DNA of 64,000 nucleotides. Source: JBCAXA01 sp038534295 (lineage in GTDB: Bacteria > Pseudomonadota > Gammaproteobacteria > Steroidobacterales > Woeseiaceae). Shown here piece after piece: positions 42,117 through 51,733 of the stretch. Positions within the stretch are counted from its first letter, which is position 1; every line of letters begins with the position of its first letter. A program made the position numbers and the translations under genes. The stretch spans positions 1,674,001 to 1,738,000 of the forward strand of contig JBCAXA010000001.1 in assembly GCA_038534295.1 (NCBI GenBank), in the 5' to 3' direction. Below the pieces are notes generated by a model that made no database searches, had not been told where the DNA came from, and saw only the letters and a program-made list of their open reading frames with translations.

Positions 42117-44200
42117 GCGAACGCGCCGCACTGCTCATTGAGGTCGGCACCGAAGAGCTGCCGCCACTTAGCCTGGCCGATCTCTCAGAGGCCTTCGTCG
42201 CTGGTATTGGCGCCGAACTCACCGAGCTGTCGTTAGCGCCGGATGGCGCGCGGGCTTTTGCTGCGCCGCGCCGGCTGGCCGTGCTGGTCGATTCGGTTCG
42301 CGTCCGCCAACCGGATACTGAGGAGACGCTGAAGGGACCACCGACACGTATTGCCCTCGACGATAAGGGCAACCCGGGACCCGCAGCGAAGGCGTTTGCG
42401 GAGAAATGCGGCGTCGCGTTCGACGCGCTCCAACGGATTAGCGACAAGAAAGGCGAATACCTGTCATTGACCCATGAAGTGGCCGGCAAACCGATCGATG
42501 AGCTCCTCGGCGATGCGCTGACTAAGGTGCTGGCCGGGCTGCCGGTCGTGCGACCGATGCGCTGGGGCACCGGCGAGCATGAGTTTGTTCGCCCGGTCCA
42601 CTGGCTGACGGTGCTGCTTGACGAGCGACCGGTCGCCGTTCGGGTGTATGGCCAAACGGCCAGCGCGGTCACCTATGGACACCGCTTCCATGCACCGGGG
42701 CCGCTCGAACTGGCACACGCTCGCGACTATGCCAAACGGCTTCACGACGACGGCTACGTGCTTGCCGACGCCACCGAACGGCGGCAGCGAATTGCAGACG
42801 CGGTCACGGCGGTGATGGCGGAACGTGGCGCCAGCACCGAGCTCGACGACGCGTTGCTCGACGAGGTTAACGCGCTGGTTGAATGGCCCGTCGCGGTTGT
42901 CGGTCGGTTCGACCCGGAATTTTTGCGGCTGCCGCCGGAAGTGCTGATCTCGACGCTGAAAAAGCACCAGCGCTATTTCCCGGTGACCGGAAAGGACGGT
43001 GCACTCCGGGCCGAGTTTGTCACCGTTGCCAATGTCAGCAGCACGCAGCCGGAGGAGATCGCGCGCGGCAATGAGCGTGTCGTTACGCCGCGCTTAGCCG
43101 ACGCGGCCTTTTTCTACGACGCCGATACCAGCCAAGCGCTTTCCTCAAGAGTCGAAAAGCTCGATGCGATCGTCTTTGAGGCATCGCTCGGCAGTATTGG
43201 CGACAAAACCCGCCGTGTGGCTGCGCTCAGCAAGTCGTTAGCACCGTTGCTTGGTGTCGATCCGAACGCCGCGCAGCGGGTTGCGCATCTGTCTCGCGCC
43301 GACCTCGTCACCGACATGGTCGGCGAATTCCCCGATCTGCAGGGCATCATGGGGCGCTATTACGCGCTGGGCGACAACGAGCCCGCGGACGTAGCGGACG
43401 CCATCGGCGATTTTTACCGGCCGGCGTTTGCGGGCGATCGGATCCCCGGCTCGGCCCTCGGCCAGGTTGTTGCGCTTTGCGATCGCGCCGACACGCTTGC
43501 CGGCGTCTTTGCGGCTGGCAAAAAGCCCAAGGGCAACAAGGACCCGTTCGGATTGCGACGTGCGGCGCTTGGCCTTGCGCGAATTTCGATCGAAGGCGAA
43601 CTGTCGTTCAGTTTACCGGCGTTGCTGGATGCAGCCGTCGCTGGCCAACCGCTGACCGATAAAGACAGCGATCTTTCGTCAGCACTGTACGAGTTCATTG
43701 TCGATCGTTTACGGGCACAGACCTTAGCGACACACCGCGACATGAGCGGCGAGATTTTCGACGCGGTGGCCGCAAATCGACCGGCAAGCCTGGTTGACTT
43801 CGTCGCCCGGTTAGAAGCCGTCACGGCCTTTGCCCGTTTCGACGAAGCCGAAGCGCTGGCCGCTGCCAATAAACGAATTGCAAACCTGTTACGCAAGTCG
43901 GACTTTGCCAGCGATGCCGCATCATCGGCGGCGCTGTTCGAGCTCGAGGCGGAACAGGCGCTGCACTCGGCCACTGCGACGGCCAGCTCAGACGTCCAGC
44001 CACTGCTGGAGCAGCAAAGCTACACGGAGGTTCTGCAGCGCCTGGCTGGGCTTCGCGAGCCGATTGATCGGTTTCTCGACGAGGTCATGGTGATGACCGA
44101 TGATGCGGCCGTTCGCGACAACCGACTCGCGCTGCTCGCCGAGATTCGGCGCAGTTTTCTCGAAGTAGCGGACATTTCTGTACTCAGCCGTGCGCGCTGA
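42113..44200 (+). CDS. glyS: Glycine--tRNA ligase beta subunit
   Basis: The beta chain (695 residues) binds tRNA-Gly and completes the heterotetramer with GlyQ. It starts with LLIEVGTEELPPLSL, as all family members do. The HD-like middle contains VLISTLKKHQRYFPVTGKDG near residue 283 and KPKGNKDPFGLRRAALGLAR near 468, and a C-terminal anticodon-binding helical domain includes RLALLAEIRRSFL. Its start overlaps glyQ and its stop overlaps gmhB, so translation of the three is coupled. Confidence 0.98.
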   Translation: MSERAALLIEVGTEELPPLSLADLSEAFVAGIGAELTELSLAPDGARAFAAPRRLAVLVDSVRVRQPDTEETLKGPPTRIALDDKGNPGPAAKAFAEKCGVAFDALQRISDKKGEYLSLTHEVAGKPIDELLGDALTKVLAGLPVVRPMRWGTGEHEFVRPVHWLTVLLDERPVAVRVYGQTASAVTYGHRFHAPGPLELAHARDYAKRLHDDGYVLADATERRQRIADAVTAVMAERGASTELDDALLDEVNALVEWPVAVVGRFDPEFLRLPPEVLISTLKKHQRYFPVTGKDGALRAEFVTVANVSSTQPEEIARGNERVVTPRLADAAFFYDADTSQALSSRVEKLDAIVFEASLGSIGDKTRRVAALSKSLAPLLGVDPNAAQRVAHLSRADLVTDMVGEFPDLQGIMGRYYALGDNEPADVADAIGDFYRPAFAGDRIPGSALGQVVALCDRADTLAGVFAAGKKPKGNKDPFGLRRAALGLARISIEGELSFSLPALLDAAVAGQPLTDKDSDLSSALYEFIVDRLRAQTLATHRDMSGEIFDAVAANRPASLVDFVARLEAVTAFARFDEAEALAAANKRIANLLRKSDFASDAASSAALFELEAEQALHSATATASSDVQPLLEQQSYTEVLQRLAGLREPIDRFLDEVMVMTDDAAVRDNRLALLAEIRRSFLEVADISVLSRAR

Positions 44201-44757
44201 TGAGCTGGCCACAACTCGTCATTCTCGACCGCGATGGGGTCATTAACGCCGATTCGGCGAACTACATTCGTGCGCCGCGGGAATGGCAGCCACTGGACGG
44301 GTCGTTAGACGCGATTGCAAGGCTACACGCGGCGGGCATCTTGATCACCGTGGCAACGAACCAATCCGGGCTCGCGCGTGGTTACTTTTCGCGGCGAACG
44401 CTGTATCGGATCCACGAGAAAATGCGCAGGGCGGTTCGCGCCGCCGGCGGTGACATTGCGACCATCGCGTTTTGTCCGCACGGGCCGGATGACGACTGCG
44501 ACTGCCGCAAACCTCGGCCGGGGTTGCTCTATCGCATTTTGGACAAACATGGCGTGCCGGCATCAGACGCCCTATTGATTGGGGACTCTGAACGCGACCT
44601 CGTTGCGGCGCATCGTGCCGGCGTCGACGCCTGGCTGGTGCGCACGGGCAATGGTGCCAAGACCGAAAGCGCTTGGACGGGCGGTCCGCTAAAGGTGGTC
44701 GATAACTTAGCGGCCGCAGCGGACGAGCTCACGACTATGCGAGTGGCAGGCGGATGA
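44200..44757 (+). CDS. gmhB: D-glycero-beta-D-manno-heptose 1,7-bisphosphate 7-phosphatase
   Basis: GmhB is a HAD phosphatase in ADP-heptose synthesis for the lipopolysaccharide inner core. The 185-residue protein has the HAD nucleophile motif DRDGVIN with Asp10 and Asp12. The zinc-binding loop is CPHGPDDDCDCRKPRPG and the metal motif is LIGDSERDLVAA. Its ATG overlaps the glyS stop by one base and its stop overlaps the next gene. The glyQ-glyS-gmhB-plsC order is common in gammaproteobacteria. Confidence 0.95.
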   Translation: MSWPQLVILDRDGVINADSANYIRAPREWQPLDGSLDAIARLHAAGILITVATNQSGLARGYFSRRTLYRIHEKMRRAVRAAGGDIATIAFCPHGPDDDCDCRKPRPGLLYRILDKHGVPASDALLIGDSERDLVAAHRAGVDAWLVRTGNGAKTESAWTGGPLKVVDNLAAAADELTTMRVAGG

Positions 44758-45503
44758 TCGTCATTCGCTCGGTCTTGTTCACGACGCTGATGATCTTGTC
44801 AGTGCCGGTCTACTCGCTGTTCGTTTTACTGTTGGCGCCGTTCCCGCACCCGCAGCGCTACAAAGTAGCCCAAGCCTGGGTACGGCTGAATCTTGGCATG
44901 CTGAAGGCGCTGTGCGGACTGAGCTACGAAGTCGTCGGGCGAGAGAACGTGCCCGCTGATGCCTGTGTAGTCATGCTGAAGCACTCATCGGCGATGGAAA
45001 CCTTGGTCGAACTCGAACTGTTTCCGCTGCAAACGTGGGCATTGAAGCGCGAGCTCATGTGGCTGCCATTCTTCGGCTGGGCCGCGGCATTGCTGAAGCC
45101 CATTGCGGTACATCGTGGCGCCGGACGCAGTGCGGTTAATCAACTGGTCCAGAAAGGCGCAGAGCGGATACGCGAAGGCGTCTTTGTGATGATTTTCCCG
45201 GAAGGCACGCGCGTACCGGCCGGGGAAACGGGCCGTTACGGCATCGGCGGCGCCGCGCTGGCGGTACGCTCGCGGGTGCCGATCATTCCCGTGGCCCACA
45301 ACGCCGGTGACTACTGGCCACGGCGTGGCTGGTTGAAGCATCCGGGAACGGTGAAATTCATCATCGGACCACCGATTGCGACTGCAGATCGCGAACCGCG
45401 CGAGGTCACGGCTGACGTGAAAGCCTGGATAGAGACGACGACGGACAGCATTCGGCGTCGTGATCAGCGGCGGGGGTACGGCTTGGGCCTGGCAGGCGAC
45501 TGA
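44754..45503 (+). CDS. plsC: 1-acyl-sn-glycerol-3-phosphate acyltransferase (PlsC family)
   Basis: The 249-residue membrane enzyme transfers an acyl chain to lysophosphatidate or a related lysolipid. It has an N-terminal hydrophobic segment, and the acyltransferase HX4D box appears as KHSSAMETLVEL, with Glu at the Asp position. Other marks are FPEGTRVPAGE near residue 149 and VPIIPVAHNAG near 178. The HX4E form is common in this subgroup. ATGA overlap with gmhB shows coupling. Confidence 0.92.
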   Translation: MIVIRSVLFTTLMILSVPVYSLFVLLLAPFPHPQRYKVAQAWVRLNLGMLKALCGLSYEVVGRENVPADACVVMLKHSSAMETLVELELFPLQTWALKRELMWLPFFGWAAALLKPIAVHRGAGRSAVNQLVQKGAERIREGVFVMIFPEGTRVPAGETGRYGIGGAALAVRSRVPIIPVAHNAGDYWPRRGWLKHPGTVKFIIGPPIATADREPREVTADVKAWIETTTDSIRRRDQRRGYGLGLAGD

Positions 45504-45637
45504 CGTCACCCGCATTCCGCATGCAGACGGCTCGAGACGTTCAGTGGATTGTAGCGGCGGTCGTTGCCGGTACGCCTCATTTGCGAAGCTGCTAAGTTGA
45601 TCATCGTGTATAGGTCCTGTCCTTTAAGGAATTTACG

Positions 45638-46018
45638 ATGATTGGATATGTTGTTCTTGGTACCAATGACCTCGCGCGCGCCACTTCCTTCTACGATGAT
45701 TTGCTCGCGGAATTAGGCGTCTCGCGCATGATGGATTTCGGCGAGCGGGGCTACGGATGGGCCGCCGCTATGGACAAACCGATGCTCTGCATCATGACAC
45801 CACACGATGGCGAAGCGGCGACGGTAGGTAACGGCGTCATGGCCGGTATCGCCGCGGAGTCGCGCGAACAGGTCGATCGTCTCCACGAGAAAGCGCTTGC
45901 ACTCGGCGGTGCTGACGAAGGCGCTCCTGGTCTACGCGCCGAGGGTGGCGACGGGTTCTACGCCGCGTACTTCCGCGATTTGGATGGCAACAAGCTGGAC
46001 GTTTTCAGCTATGGCTGA
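45638..46018 (+). CDS. VOC family (glyoxalase-like) protein
   Basis: The 126-residue protein, preceded by AAGGA, has the vicinal-oxygen-chelate fold of glyoxalase and dioxygenase relatives. It opens MIGYVVLGTNDLARATSFYDDLL, includes PMLCIMTPHDGEAAT, and ends YFRDLDGNKLDVFSY, where the Asp/Glu-type metal positions lie. The substrate is unknown. It appears to be a single gene between plsC and the XRE pair. Confidence 0.88.
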   Translation: MIGYVVLGTNDLARATSFYDDLLAELGVSRMMDFGERGYGWAAAMDKPMLCIMTPHDGEAATVGNGVMAGIAAESREQVDRLHEKALALGGADEGAPGLRAEGGDGFYAAYFRDLDGNKLDVFSYG

Positions 46019-46083
46019 GGCGACCTGCTGCGGTACCTGTCGGGGGTAGACAACTAGGCGCTGCGATTGCCGTGACCGCCTGA

Positions 46084-46602
46084 TCAGATCTCAGGTTCGT
46101 TCCACAGGAAAATCGCGTTGGGCACGGCCAGCGTTGCGAAAAACACGAAGAACATGAGATCAAACCACTGCGTACCCGTCAGGCGCTGCACGGTCGTGAA
46201 CTCGCTGGCAAGACTGAGGCCGATGTCGATGAGAATGGCGACAGTCAAAAGGCCAACGGTCCCGAGGTAGGCGTGCCGATAAACGGTGCCGCGAACCTCG
46301 CGCATGCGTTCGTCAACGAGTTCGTCGGGCAAGTCTGGGATGTTGCGACTGACGATGCGCATCAACCAAAGCAGCGCAAAGTAGGCAAGTAAGGCGAGCA
46401 ACGTGATGATCGGTTGCTCGAAGTAGTTGCTGAAACCGTAGATCAATAAAACGACAACGGTCGCGATGACGAGCCGACGGCGGTTCGATACCGAACGCCA
46501 CGCATCGAAGCGCGTGTCGTGCAGATCCCGGTCGGCCATTTCGGCGACTTTCTCCATGACGTCCTCGCGAATTTCTGCGGCTTGCTGTTTGCGGTCATTC
46601 AT
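46084..46602 (-). CDS. Membrane protein paired with an XRE regulator
   Basis: The 172-residue protein has a charged N-terminal region of about 40 residues and four hydrophobic helices: LVIATVVVLLIYGFSNYF, ITLLALLAYFALLWLMRI, YLGTVGLLTVAILIDIGLS and WFDLMFFVFFATLAVPNAIF. No family was recognised with confidence. Its start overlaps the end of the XRE gene by 4 bases. Such HTH plus membrane-protein pairs are common in bacteria, but their roles are mostly undefined. Confidence 0.78.
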   Translation of the reverse strand: MNDRKQQAAEIREDVMEKVAEMADRDLHDTRFDAWRSVSNRRRLVIATVVVLLIYGFSNYFEQPIITLLALLAYFALLWLMRIVSRNIPDLPDELVDERMREVRGTVYRHAYLGTVGLLTVAILIDIGLSLASEFTTVQRLTGTQWFDLMFFVFFATLAVPNAIFLWNEPEI

Positions 46603-46877
46603 CGAACTGGCTCCGATTTAGCGGCGTAGAGCTGCTCGCTGAGCGGCGTCAGCGGCTTTAGTGAAAAAACGGCTTCGACCGGCAGGTCGAACAATGCGGC
46701 TATCCGCAACGCCAGCACGAGGCTGGGTTTGTACTCCCCGCGTTCGAGGTAGCCGATGGTTTGGTAGTGCACGTCGACGGCGTCGGCCAGGTCTTTGCGA
46801 CTCCACCCGCGATCGGCACGGAGCACCGCCAGGCGGTTGTAGACCGGGAGATCATCGGCTTTGGATGTCCTAGGCAT
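46599..46877 (-). CDS. XRE family helix-turn-helix regulator
   Basis: The 92-residue protein is essentially one HTH_3 domain: NRLAVLRADRGWSRKDLADA, then VDVHYQTIGYLERGEYKPSL and ALRIAALFDLPVEAVFSLKP. This is the compact Xre/SinR type of the YgzD-like group that often controls an adjacent membrane gene. Two palindromes sit directly upstream, suggesting autoregulation. Its stop overlaps the start of the membrane protein gene. Confidence 0.92.
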   Translation of the reverse strand: MPRTSKADDLPVYNRLAVLRADRGWSRKDLADAVDVHYQTIGYLERGEYKPSLVLALRIAALFDLPVEAVFSLKPLTPLSEQLYAAKSEPVR

Positions 46878-46887
46878 GGAATAGAAG

Positions 46888-46930
46888 ATAGCATTAATAC
46901 TATATTCATGTCCATATTTAGGATATATGG
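46888..46930 (-). promoter_or_regulatory. Palindromes upstream of the XRE gene
   Basis: In an AT-rich block just before the XRE start are ATAGCATTAATACTAT at 46888-46903 (ATAG and CTAT arms around an ATTAAT core). CCATAT-TTAGGAT-ATATGG follows at 46912-46930. Their centres are about 25 bp apart. They are likely operators for the adjacent regulator. No convincing -35/-10 pair was assigned. Confidence 0.55.
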
Positions 46931-47003
46931 TTGTTTTTAAACGCAGAGAAGGAACCGCGCTGAAGCAATCTACCAGCGCGGCCGAATGGGAAGCGGCTAC
47001 GGC

Positions 47004-49430
47004 CTAGATGTCGAGGTTGGAAACGGCCAGCGCATTGCGCTCGATGAAGTCGCGGCGTGGCTCGACGTGATCGCCCATCAGTGTCGTAAAGATTTCATCG
47101 GCACGGATAGCATCCTCGATTTTCACCTGCATCAAGCGGCGGGTTTCCGGGTTTACCGTCGTTTCCCACAGCTGATCGGCGTTCATCTCACCGAGACCTT
47201 TGTAGCGTTGAATACTTTGCCCGCGACGCGCTTCGCTCATGAGCCAGTCGACCGCCTCGCCGAACTGCGCCACCGCGTGCGACTTGTCGCCACGAGCAAC
47301 GCTTGCCCCTTCACCGATCAGACCGTTCAGTTCGCCTGCTAGATCGACGATACGACGATAATCGCTGGATGCGAAAAACCCGGCCGGCATACGGCGACTC
47401 TGCTGAACACCGTGATGCAAGCGAGTCACCTCGATAGCCGATTCCTCGTCGCCACTGAGCAGGCGCGCCGAGAACGATCCGGCTTGACGGGTTAAGTCGG
47501 TGACTTGATCGCTTGCTTTCGGCAGCGCCGCATCGAGCTGACCGACCCAATTTTGCAGCTTGTCGCTATACTCAAAGTCGCCCGGCGCCAATTCGGGCAG
47601 TGACATCAGGGCGCTCAACACCGCGCTGAAATAGCGCTGCGACAGATGCTCGATGAGACTCTGCACGGCTAAGTACTCCCGCGCGAGTTTCTCCAGCGCT
47701 TCACCGCTCATTGGCGGAGCAGCCTCGCTTACCGTGAGTCGGGCACCGTCGATGGCTGCCGCCAACAGATGATCGGCGAGTTCCTGATCGTCTTTGACGT
47801 AGACCTCTTGCTTACCGCGCTTGATTTTGTACAGCGGCGGCTGCGCGATATAGATGTGACCGCGTTCGATCAGTTCGGGCATCTGCCGATAGAAAAACGT
47901 CAGCAGTAGCGTGCGGATGTGTGAGCCGTCGACGTCCGCATCCGTCATGATGATGATGCGGTGATAGCGCAGTTTGTCCGGATCGAAATCGTCTCGACCG
48001 ATACCGGTGCCCAACGCTGTAATCAACGTGCCGACTTCAGCTGACGACAGCATCTTGTCGAAGCGGGCTTTTTCGACGTTCAGGATCTTGCCTTTCAGCG
48101 GCAGAATCGCCTGAGTGCGTCGGTCGCGTCCTTGTTTGGCGGAGCCTCCAGCAGAGTCACCCTCGACTAGAAACAGCTCGGACAGCGCGGGGTCTTTTTC
48201 CTGACAGTCCGCGAGTTTTCCAGGTAACCCTGCGATATCGAGGGCGCCTTTGCGGCGGGTCATTTCCCGTGCTTTGCGAGCGGCCTCGCGAGCGCGAGCC
48301 GCTTCCTGAATTTTCGCAACGATCGACTTGGCGTCGGCCGGCGATTCCAGCAGGTAAGCCTCGAGCGCCTCGTTCATCGCGGACTCGACGATGCCCTTGA
48401 CCTCGGACGAGACGAGCTTGTCCTTGGTCTGCGACGAGAATTTTGGATCCGGCACTTTGACGGACAAGACCGCGGTCATGCCTTCGCGCGCGTCGTCGCC
48501 GGTTGGCGTCAGTTTCTCTTTTTTGCCATTGAATTCCTTTTCAATGTAGGTGTTCAGGGTGCGCGTTAACGCCGAGCGAAAACCGGCCAAATGGGTGCCG
48601 CCGTCGCGCTGCGGGATATTGTTGGTGTACGGGTACATGTTCTCCTGGTAGCCGTCGTTCCACTGCACGGCTGCCTCGACCACGACGTCGTCACGCTCGG
48701 TCTGAAAATAGAACACGTTGTGGTGGATCGGGTTTTTGTTCCGATTCAGGTGCTCAACGAATGACCGAATACCACCCTCGTACTCGAAAACCTCCTGCTG
48801 TTCAGAGCGTTCGTCGTTCAACACGATCCGTACGCCCGAATTCAGGAACGAGAGCTCGCGCAGACGTTTGGCCAGGACATCGAAGCTGAAATGGGTATCC
48901 GAGAAAATCTCGTCGCTCGGCCAGAAGCGCACCTGCGTTCCGGTGCCGTCGGTTGGCTCGATACGCTCCAGCGGCGCAACCGGCTCGCCGAGCTTGTACT
49001 CCTGGCGGTGCAAATGGCCGTCGCGGCGGATCGTTAGCGTTAAATCCTTGGACAAGGCATTGACAACTGACACGCCAACGCCATGCAGACCGCCTGAGAC
49101 CTTGTACGAATTGTCGTCAAACTTACCGCCCGCGTGTAGCACCGTCATGATGACCTCGGCGGCGCTGCGGTTCTCTTCAGGATGGATATCGACCGGAATA
49201 CCGCGGCCATCATCGCTGACAGCGACGGATCCATCCGCGTGGATCGTTACCTCGATACTGCCGCAGAATCCGGCAAGGGCTTCGTCGATCGAGTTGTCGA
49301 CAACCTCAAAAACCATGTGATGCAGGCCGGTACCATCGTCGGTATCGCCGATGTACATGCCGGGCCGTTTGCGGACGGCTTCGAGCCCTTTTAGGACCTT
49401 AATATTACTGCTGTCGTATTCGTCGCTCAT
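47004..49430 (-). CDS. gyrB: DNA gyrase subunit B
   Basis: GyrB is the ATPase subunit of DNA gyrase, introducing negative supercoils. The ATG at 49430 (MSDEYDSSNIKVLKGLEAV) is used, giving 808 residues. The longer open frame upstream is rejected because the family starts here. GHKL ATPase motifs are VVDNSIDEALAG and GLHGVGVSVVNAL. The TOPRIM domain has FLVEGDSAGGSAKQGRDRRT and IMTDADVDGSHI. The C-terminal gyrase insert and QRYKGLGEMNADQLWET are present. It follows recF, as in the standard origin cluster. Confidence 0.98.
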   Translation of the reverse strand: MSDEYDSSNIKVLKGLEAVRKRPGMYIGDTDDGTGLHHMVFEVVDNSIDEALAGFCGSIEVTIHADGSVAVSDDGRGIPVDIHPEENRSAAEVIMTVLHAGGKFDDNSYKVSGGLHGVGVSVVNALSKDLTLTIRRDGHLHRQEYKLGEPVAPLERIEPTDGTGTQVRFWPSDEIFSDTHFSFDVLAKRLRELSFLNSGVRIVLNDERSEQQEVFEYEGGIRSFVEHLNRNKNPIHHNVFYFQTERDDVVVEAAVQWNDGYQENMYPYTNNIPQRDGGTHLAGFRSALTRTLNTYIEKEFNGKKEKLTPTGDDAREGMTAVLSVKVPDPKFSSQTKDKLVSSEVKGIVESAMNEALEAYLLESPADAKSIVAKIQEAARAREAARKAREMTRRKGALDIAGLPGKLADCQEKDPALSELFLVEGDSAGGSAKQGRDRRTQAILPLKGKILNVEKARFDKMLSSAEVGTLITALGTGIGRDDFDPDKLRYHRIIIMTDADVDGSHIRTLLLTFFYRQMPELIERGHIYIAQPPLYKIKRGKQEVYVKDDQELADHLLAAAIDGARLTVSEAAPPMSGEALEKLAREYLAVQSLIEHLSQRYFSAVLSALMSLPELAPGDFEYSDKLQNWVGQLDAALPKASDQVTDLTRQAGSFSARLLSGDEESAIEVTRLHHGVQQSRRMPAGFFASSDYRRIVDLAGELNGLIGEGASVARGDKSHAVAQFGEAVDWLMSEARRGQSIQRYKGLGEMNADQLWETTVNPETRRLMQVKIEDAIRADEIFTTLMGDHVEPRRDFIERNALAVSNLDI

Positions 49431-49540
49431 CTGCGGATACCTGACGGACAAGCCGACTATTCTAGCATGCCTGGCAGCCCGACCCGCTGCGCGAGACGCT
49501 GTAATTACAGGCGCTGGCGACGTTTCTTGGGGGCCGCGAA

Positions 49541-50611
49541 TCAGGTCGACTTGGCGCGAAAACTGCCTTGTTCCACGTGGAACATTGTCGCCTCGACCGG
49601 CAATCGAAGACGTGACGCGTCGAGCGCCGTCAGGACTCGTTGGCACGGTACGGCGAATGTCGCCGAGATCAACCGATCGAGGCTCTCGCTGTCCAATTCG
49701 GCGGCCGGATCATCGACCATTACGACTGTTTCTTGCTCGGTCCTCGTCTGGATCTCCGCAACCTGTGCGAGGATCAAGGCACTCGCTAGCAGTTTTTGCT
49801 GGCCCCTGGAGACCTGGTGTCGCGCCGCACGATCCCGAAACGCAATTTTCAGATCCGCCCGATGGGCGCCATCTTGCGTTAGCGCCGACTGCCGATCACG
49901 CTCGCGATGCTCACGAAGTACATCCAGAAGGTTCCGATCTGCTGACCAGCCCCGTCGAAACTCAATATCGATTTCGGCATCGGGGAGCATGCCATCCGTT
50001 ATCCCTGGGAGGCGGTTGCTGATGTCCGCGACGTGACGCGCTCGAAGGGCGGTCAGTTGTTCCGATAAACTCGCGACCGCTTGGTCCCAACCGTCGAGCT
50101 CCGTGTCGGACGAACCTACCCGCAAAGCGCTGTTGCGCTGCGACACCGCCCGCCGGAAGTCAGACCAACTTGCAAGAAATTGCTGTTCCACGTGGAACAC
50201 GCCGAAATCCACGTACCGCCGCCGGTTCTCCGGGCCACCATCAATCAGCCCGTGCACCGTAGGATCGATGATCTGTACTGGCAGCAACTTCGCTAGATCG
50301 CCGATTCGGTCCCGATCTTCACCGTCAACGCGGATCCGACGCTCGTTTCGGGAGACCTCGAGGCCGACCCGATGACTCACCTCGGCACGCGTGATCTCGC
50401 CAAAGAGCAGAAACCCCGACTCCCCATGCGAAATAGCGTGATCACGTCGCCGCGACCGAAACGACCGCCCGCGACTCAGCGTAAAAATGGCCTCGAGCAG
50501 GGACGTTTTGCCGGCGCCGTTTGCGCCTTCAACTACCGTGCAATGCGGATCGAACGCCAGCGACGCCGATCGGATGCAGCGAAAGTTCTCGATCCGCAGG
50601 GATCGAAGCAA
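49541..50611 (-). CDS. recF: DNA replication and repair protein RecF
   Basis: RecF is an SMC-like ATPase that helps load RecA at gaps. The 356-residue protein has Walker A VEGANGAGKTSLLEAI near residue 28-43, the ABC signature VSRGQQKLLASALILAQ near 270, and Walker B VVMVDDPAAELD near 297. It opens with MLRSLRIENFRCI, typical of the family. It lies between dnaN and gyrB on the same strand. Confidence 0.97.
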   Translation of the reverse strand: MLRSLRIENFRCIRSASLAFDPHCTVVEGANGAGKTSLLEAIFTLSRGRSFRSRRRDHAISHGESGFLLFGEITRAEVSHRVGLEVSRNERRIRVDGEDRDRIGDLAKLLPVQIIDPTVHGLIDGGPENRRRYVDFGVFHVEQQFLASWSDFRRAVSQRNSALRVGSSDTELDGWDQAVASLSEQLTALRARHVADISNRLPGITDGMLPDAEIDIEFRRGWSADRNLLDVLREHRERDRQSALTQDGAHRADLKIAFRDRAARHQVSRGQQKLLASALILAQVAEIQTRTEQETVVMVDDPAAELDSESLDRLISATFAVPCQRVLTALDASRLRLPVEATMFHVEQGSFRAKST

Positions 50612-50635
50612 GCCGTTGGGCTCCGCGCGCCGATC

Positions 50636-51733
50636 CTAAAGACGCATGGGCATGACGACGTATTGCACGTCATCACGCGTCGTATCGTTAACGAGACAGC
50701 TGCTGTTTGCGTCGATCAACGACAACCGAACCTCTGCAGATTCAACCGCCGCCAGCGAATCGAGCAAATAATTGACGTTGAAACCAATCTCGATGTCGTC
50801 GCCGCTGTACTGAACTTCTAATTCTTCTTCAGCTTCTTCCTGATCCGGGTTGTGGGCTTGTATCACAACCCCACTGTCCTTCACCTCCAACCGGATCCCC
50901 CTGTACTTCTCGTTCGAAAGGATCGCTGCACGGCCCAGTGCATGACGGAGTGATTCGCGGTCAGCTAGCATGACGTTGCGCGCCTGGCTCGGTATTACCC
51001 GCTCGTAATCTGGAAAGCGGCCGTCAATCAACTTCGACGTAAACCGAATGTCGCCGACCTGCGCTCGAACGTGGTTATCGCCGAACTCCAGCTTCAATTC
51101 CCCGTCGCTGTTGAGTAAGCGCTGTAGTTCGATCACACCCTTGCGCGGCACAATGACCTGCTTACCGGCGGCATCACTCGCCAGCACCTCAATATCCGCG
51201 AGTGCTAACCGATGCCCGTCCGTCGCGACGGCCCGCAGACCTTTATCCGACGTCTCGAGCAGAAGACCATTGAGGTAATACCGAACGTCCTGCTGCGCCA
51301 TCGCGAACTGCGTTTTTTCGAGCAGCCAGACCATGTGCGCCTCATTAACGGTCAACGCTGCACTCGCTTGAATATCGTCAACCGTCGGAAACTCCGCCGC
51401 TGCCAGCGTCGACAAATTGAAACGACTTCGCGCGCTCTGCAAGGTGATCCGTTCGCCCTTGAGCGCAAGCGTAATGTTGGAGCCACTGTCCAGCGCTTTG
51501 ACGATGTCTAAGAGCTTTCTCCCCGGCACGGTAATCTCACCGGGCTGGTCGACATCAACATCCGTCGCGGCCACCAACTCGACCTCGAGATCCGTGGCCG
51601 TAACAGACAGCCGACCTTTGTCGGCAACGAGCAAGACGTTGGCCAAAATAGGCATTGTTTGACGTCGTTCAACAACGCCAATTACCGCCTGTAACGGGTT
51701 CAACAACGTCTCGCGTGACGCGCTCAGTTTCAT
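50636..51733 (-). CDS. dnaN: DNA polymerase III beta sliding clamp
   Basis: The 365-residue protein forms the ring-shaped processivity clamp of the replicase. Family marks are LLNPLQAVIGVVERRQTMPI near residue 10-30, RRFNLSTL-like SRFNLSTLAAAEFP near 111, ATDGHRLALAD near 170, and the C-terminal YVVMPMRL that forms part of the clamp-binding pocket. It follows dnaA with a 204-base gap holding DnaA boxes. Confidence 0.98.
   Translation of the reverse strand: MKLSASRETLLNPLQAVIGVVERRQTMPILANVLLVADKGRLSVTATDLEVELVAATDVDVDQPGEITVPGRKLLDIVKALDSGSNITLALKGERITLQSARSRFNLSTLAAAEFPTVDDIQASAALTVNEAHMVWLLEKTQFAMAQQDVRYYLNGLLLETSDKGLRAVATDGHRLALADIEVLASDAAGKQVIVPRKGVIELQRLLNSDGELKLEFGDNHVRAQVGDIRFTSKLIDGRFPDYERVIPSQARNVMLADRESLRHALGRAAILSNEKYRGIRLEVKDSGVVIQAHNPDQEEAEEELEVQYSGDDIEIGFNVNYLLDSLAAVESAEVRLSLIDANSSCLVNDTTRDDVQYVVMPMRL

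Noticed and set aside
49431..49646. N-terminal extension of gyrB
   Set aside because: The extension reads into the recF-gyrB gap with Arg-rich sequence not found in GyrB; the standard start MSDEYDSS lies at 49430.
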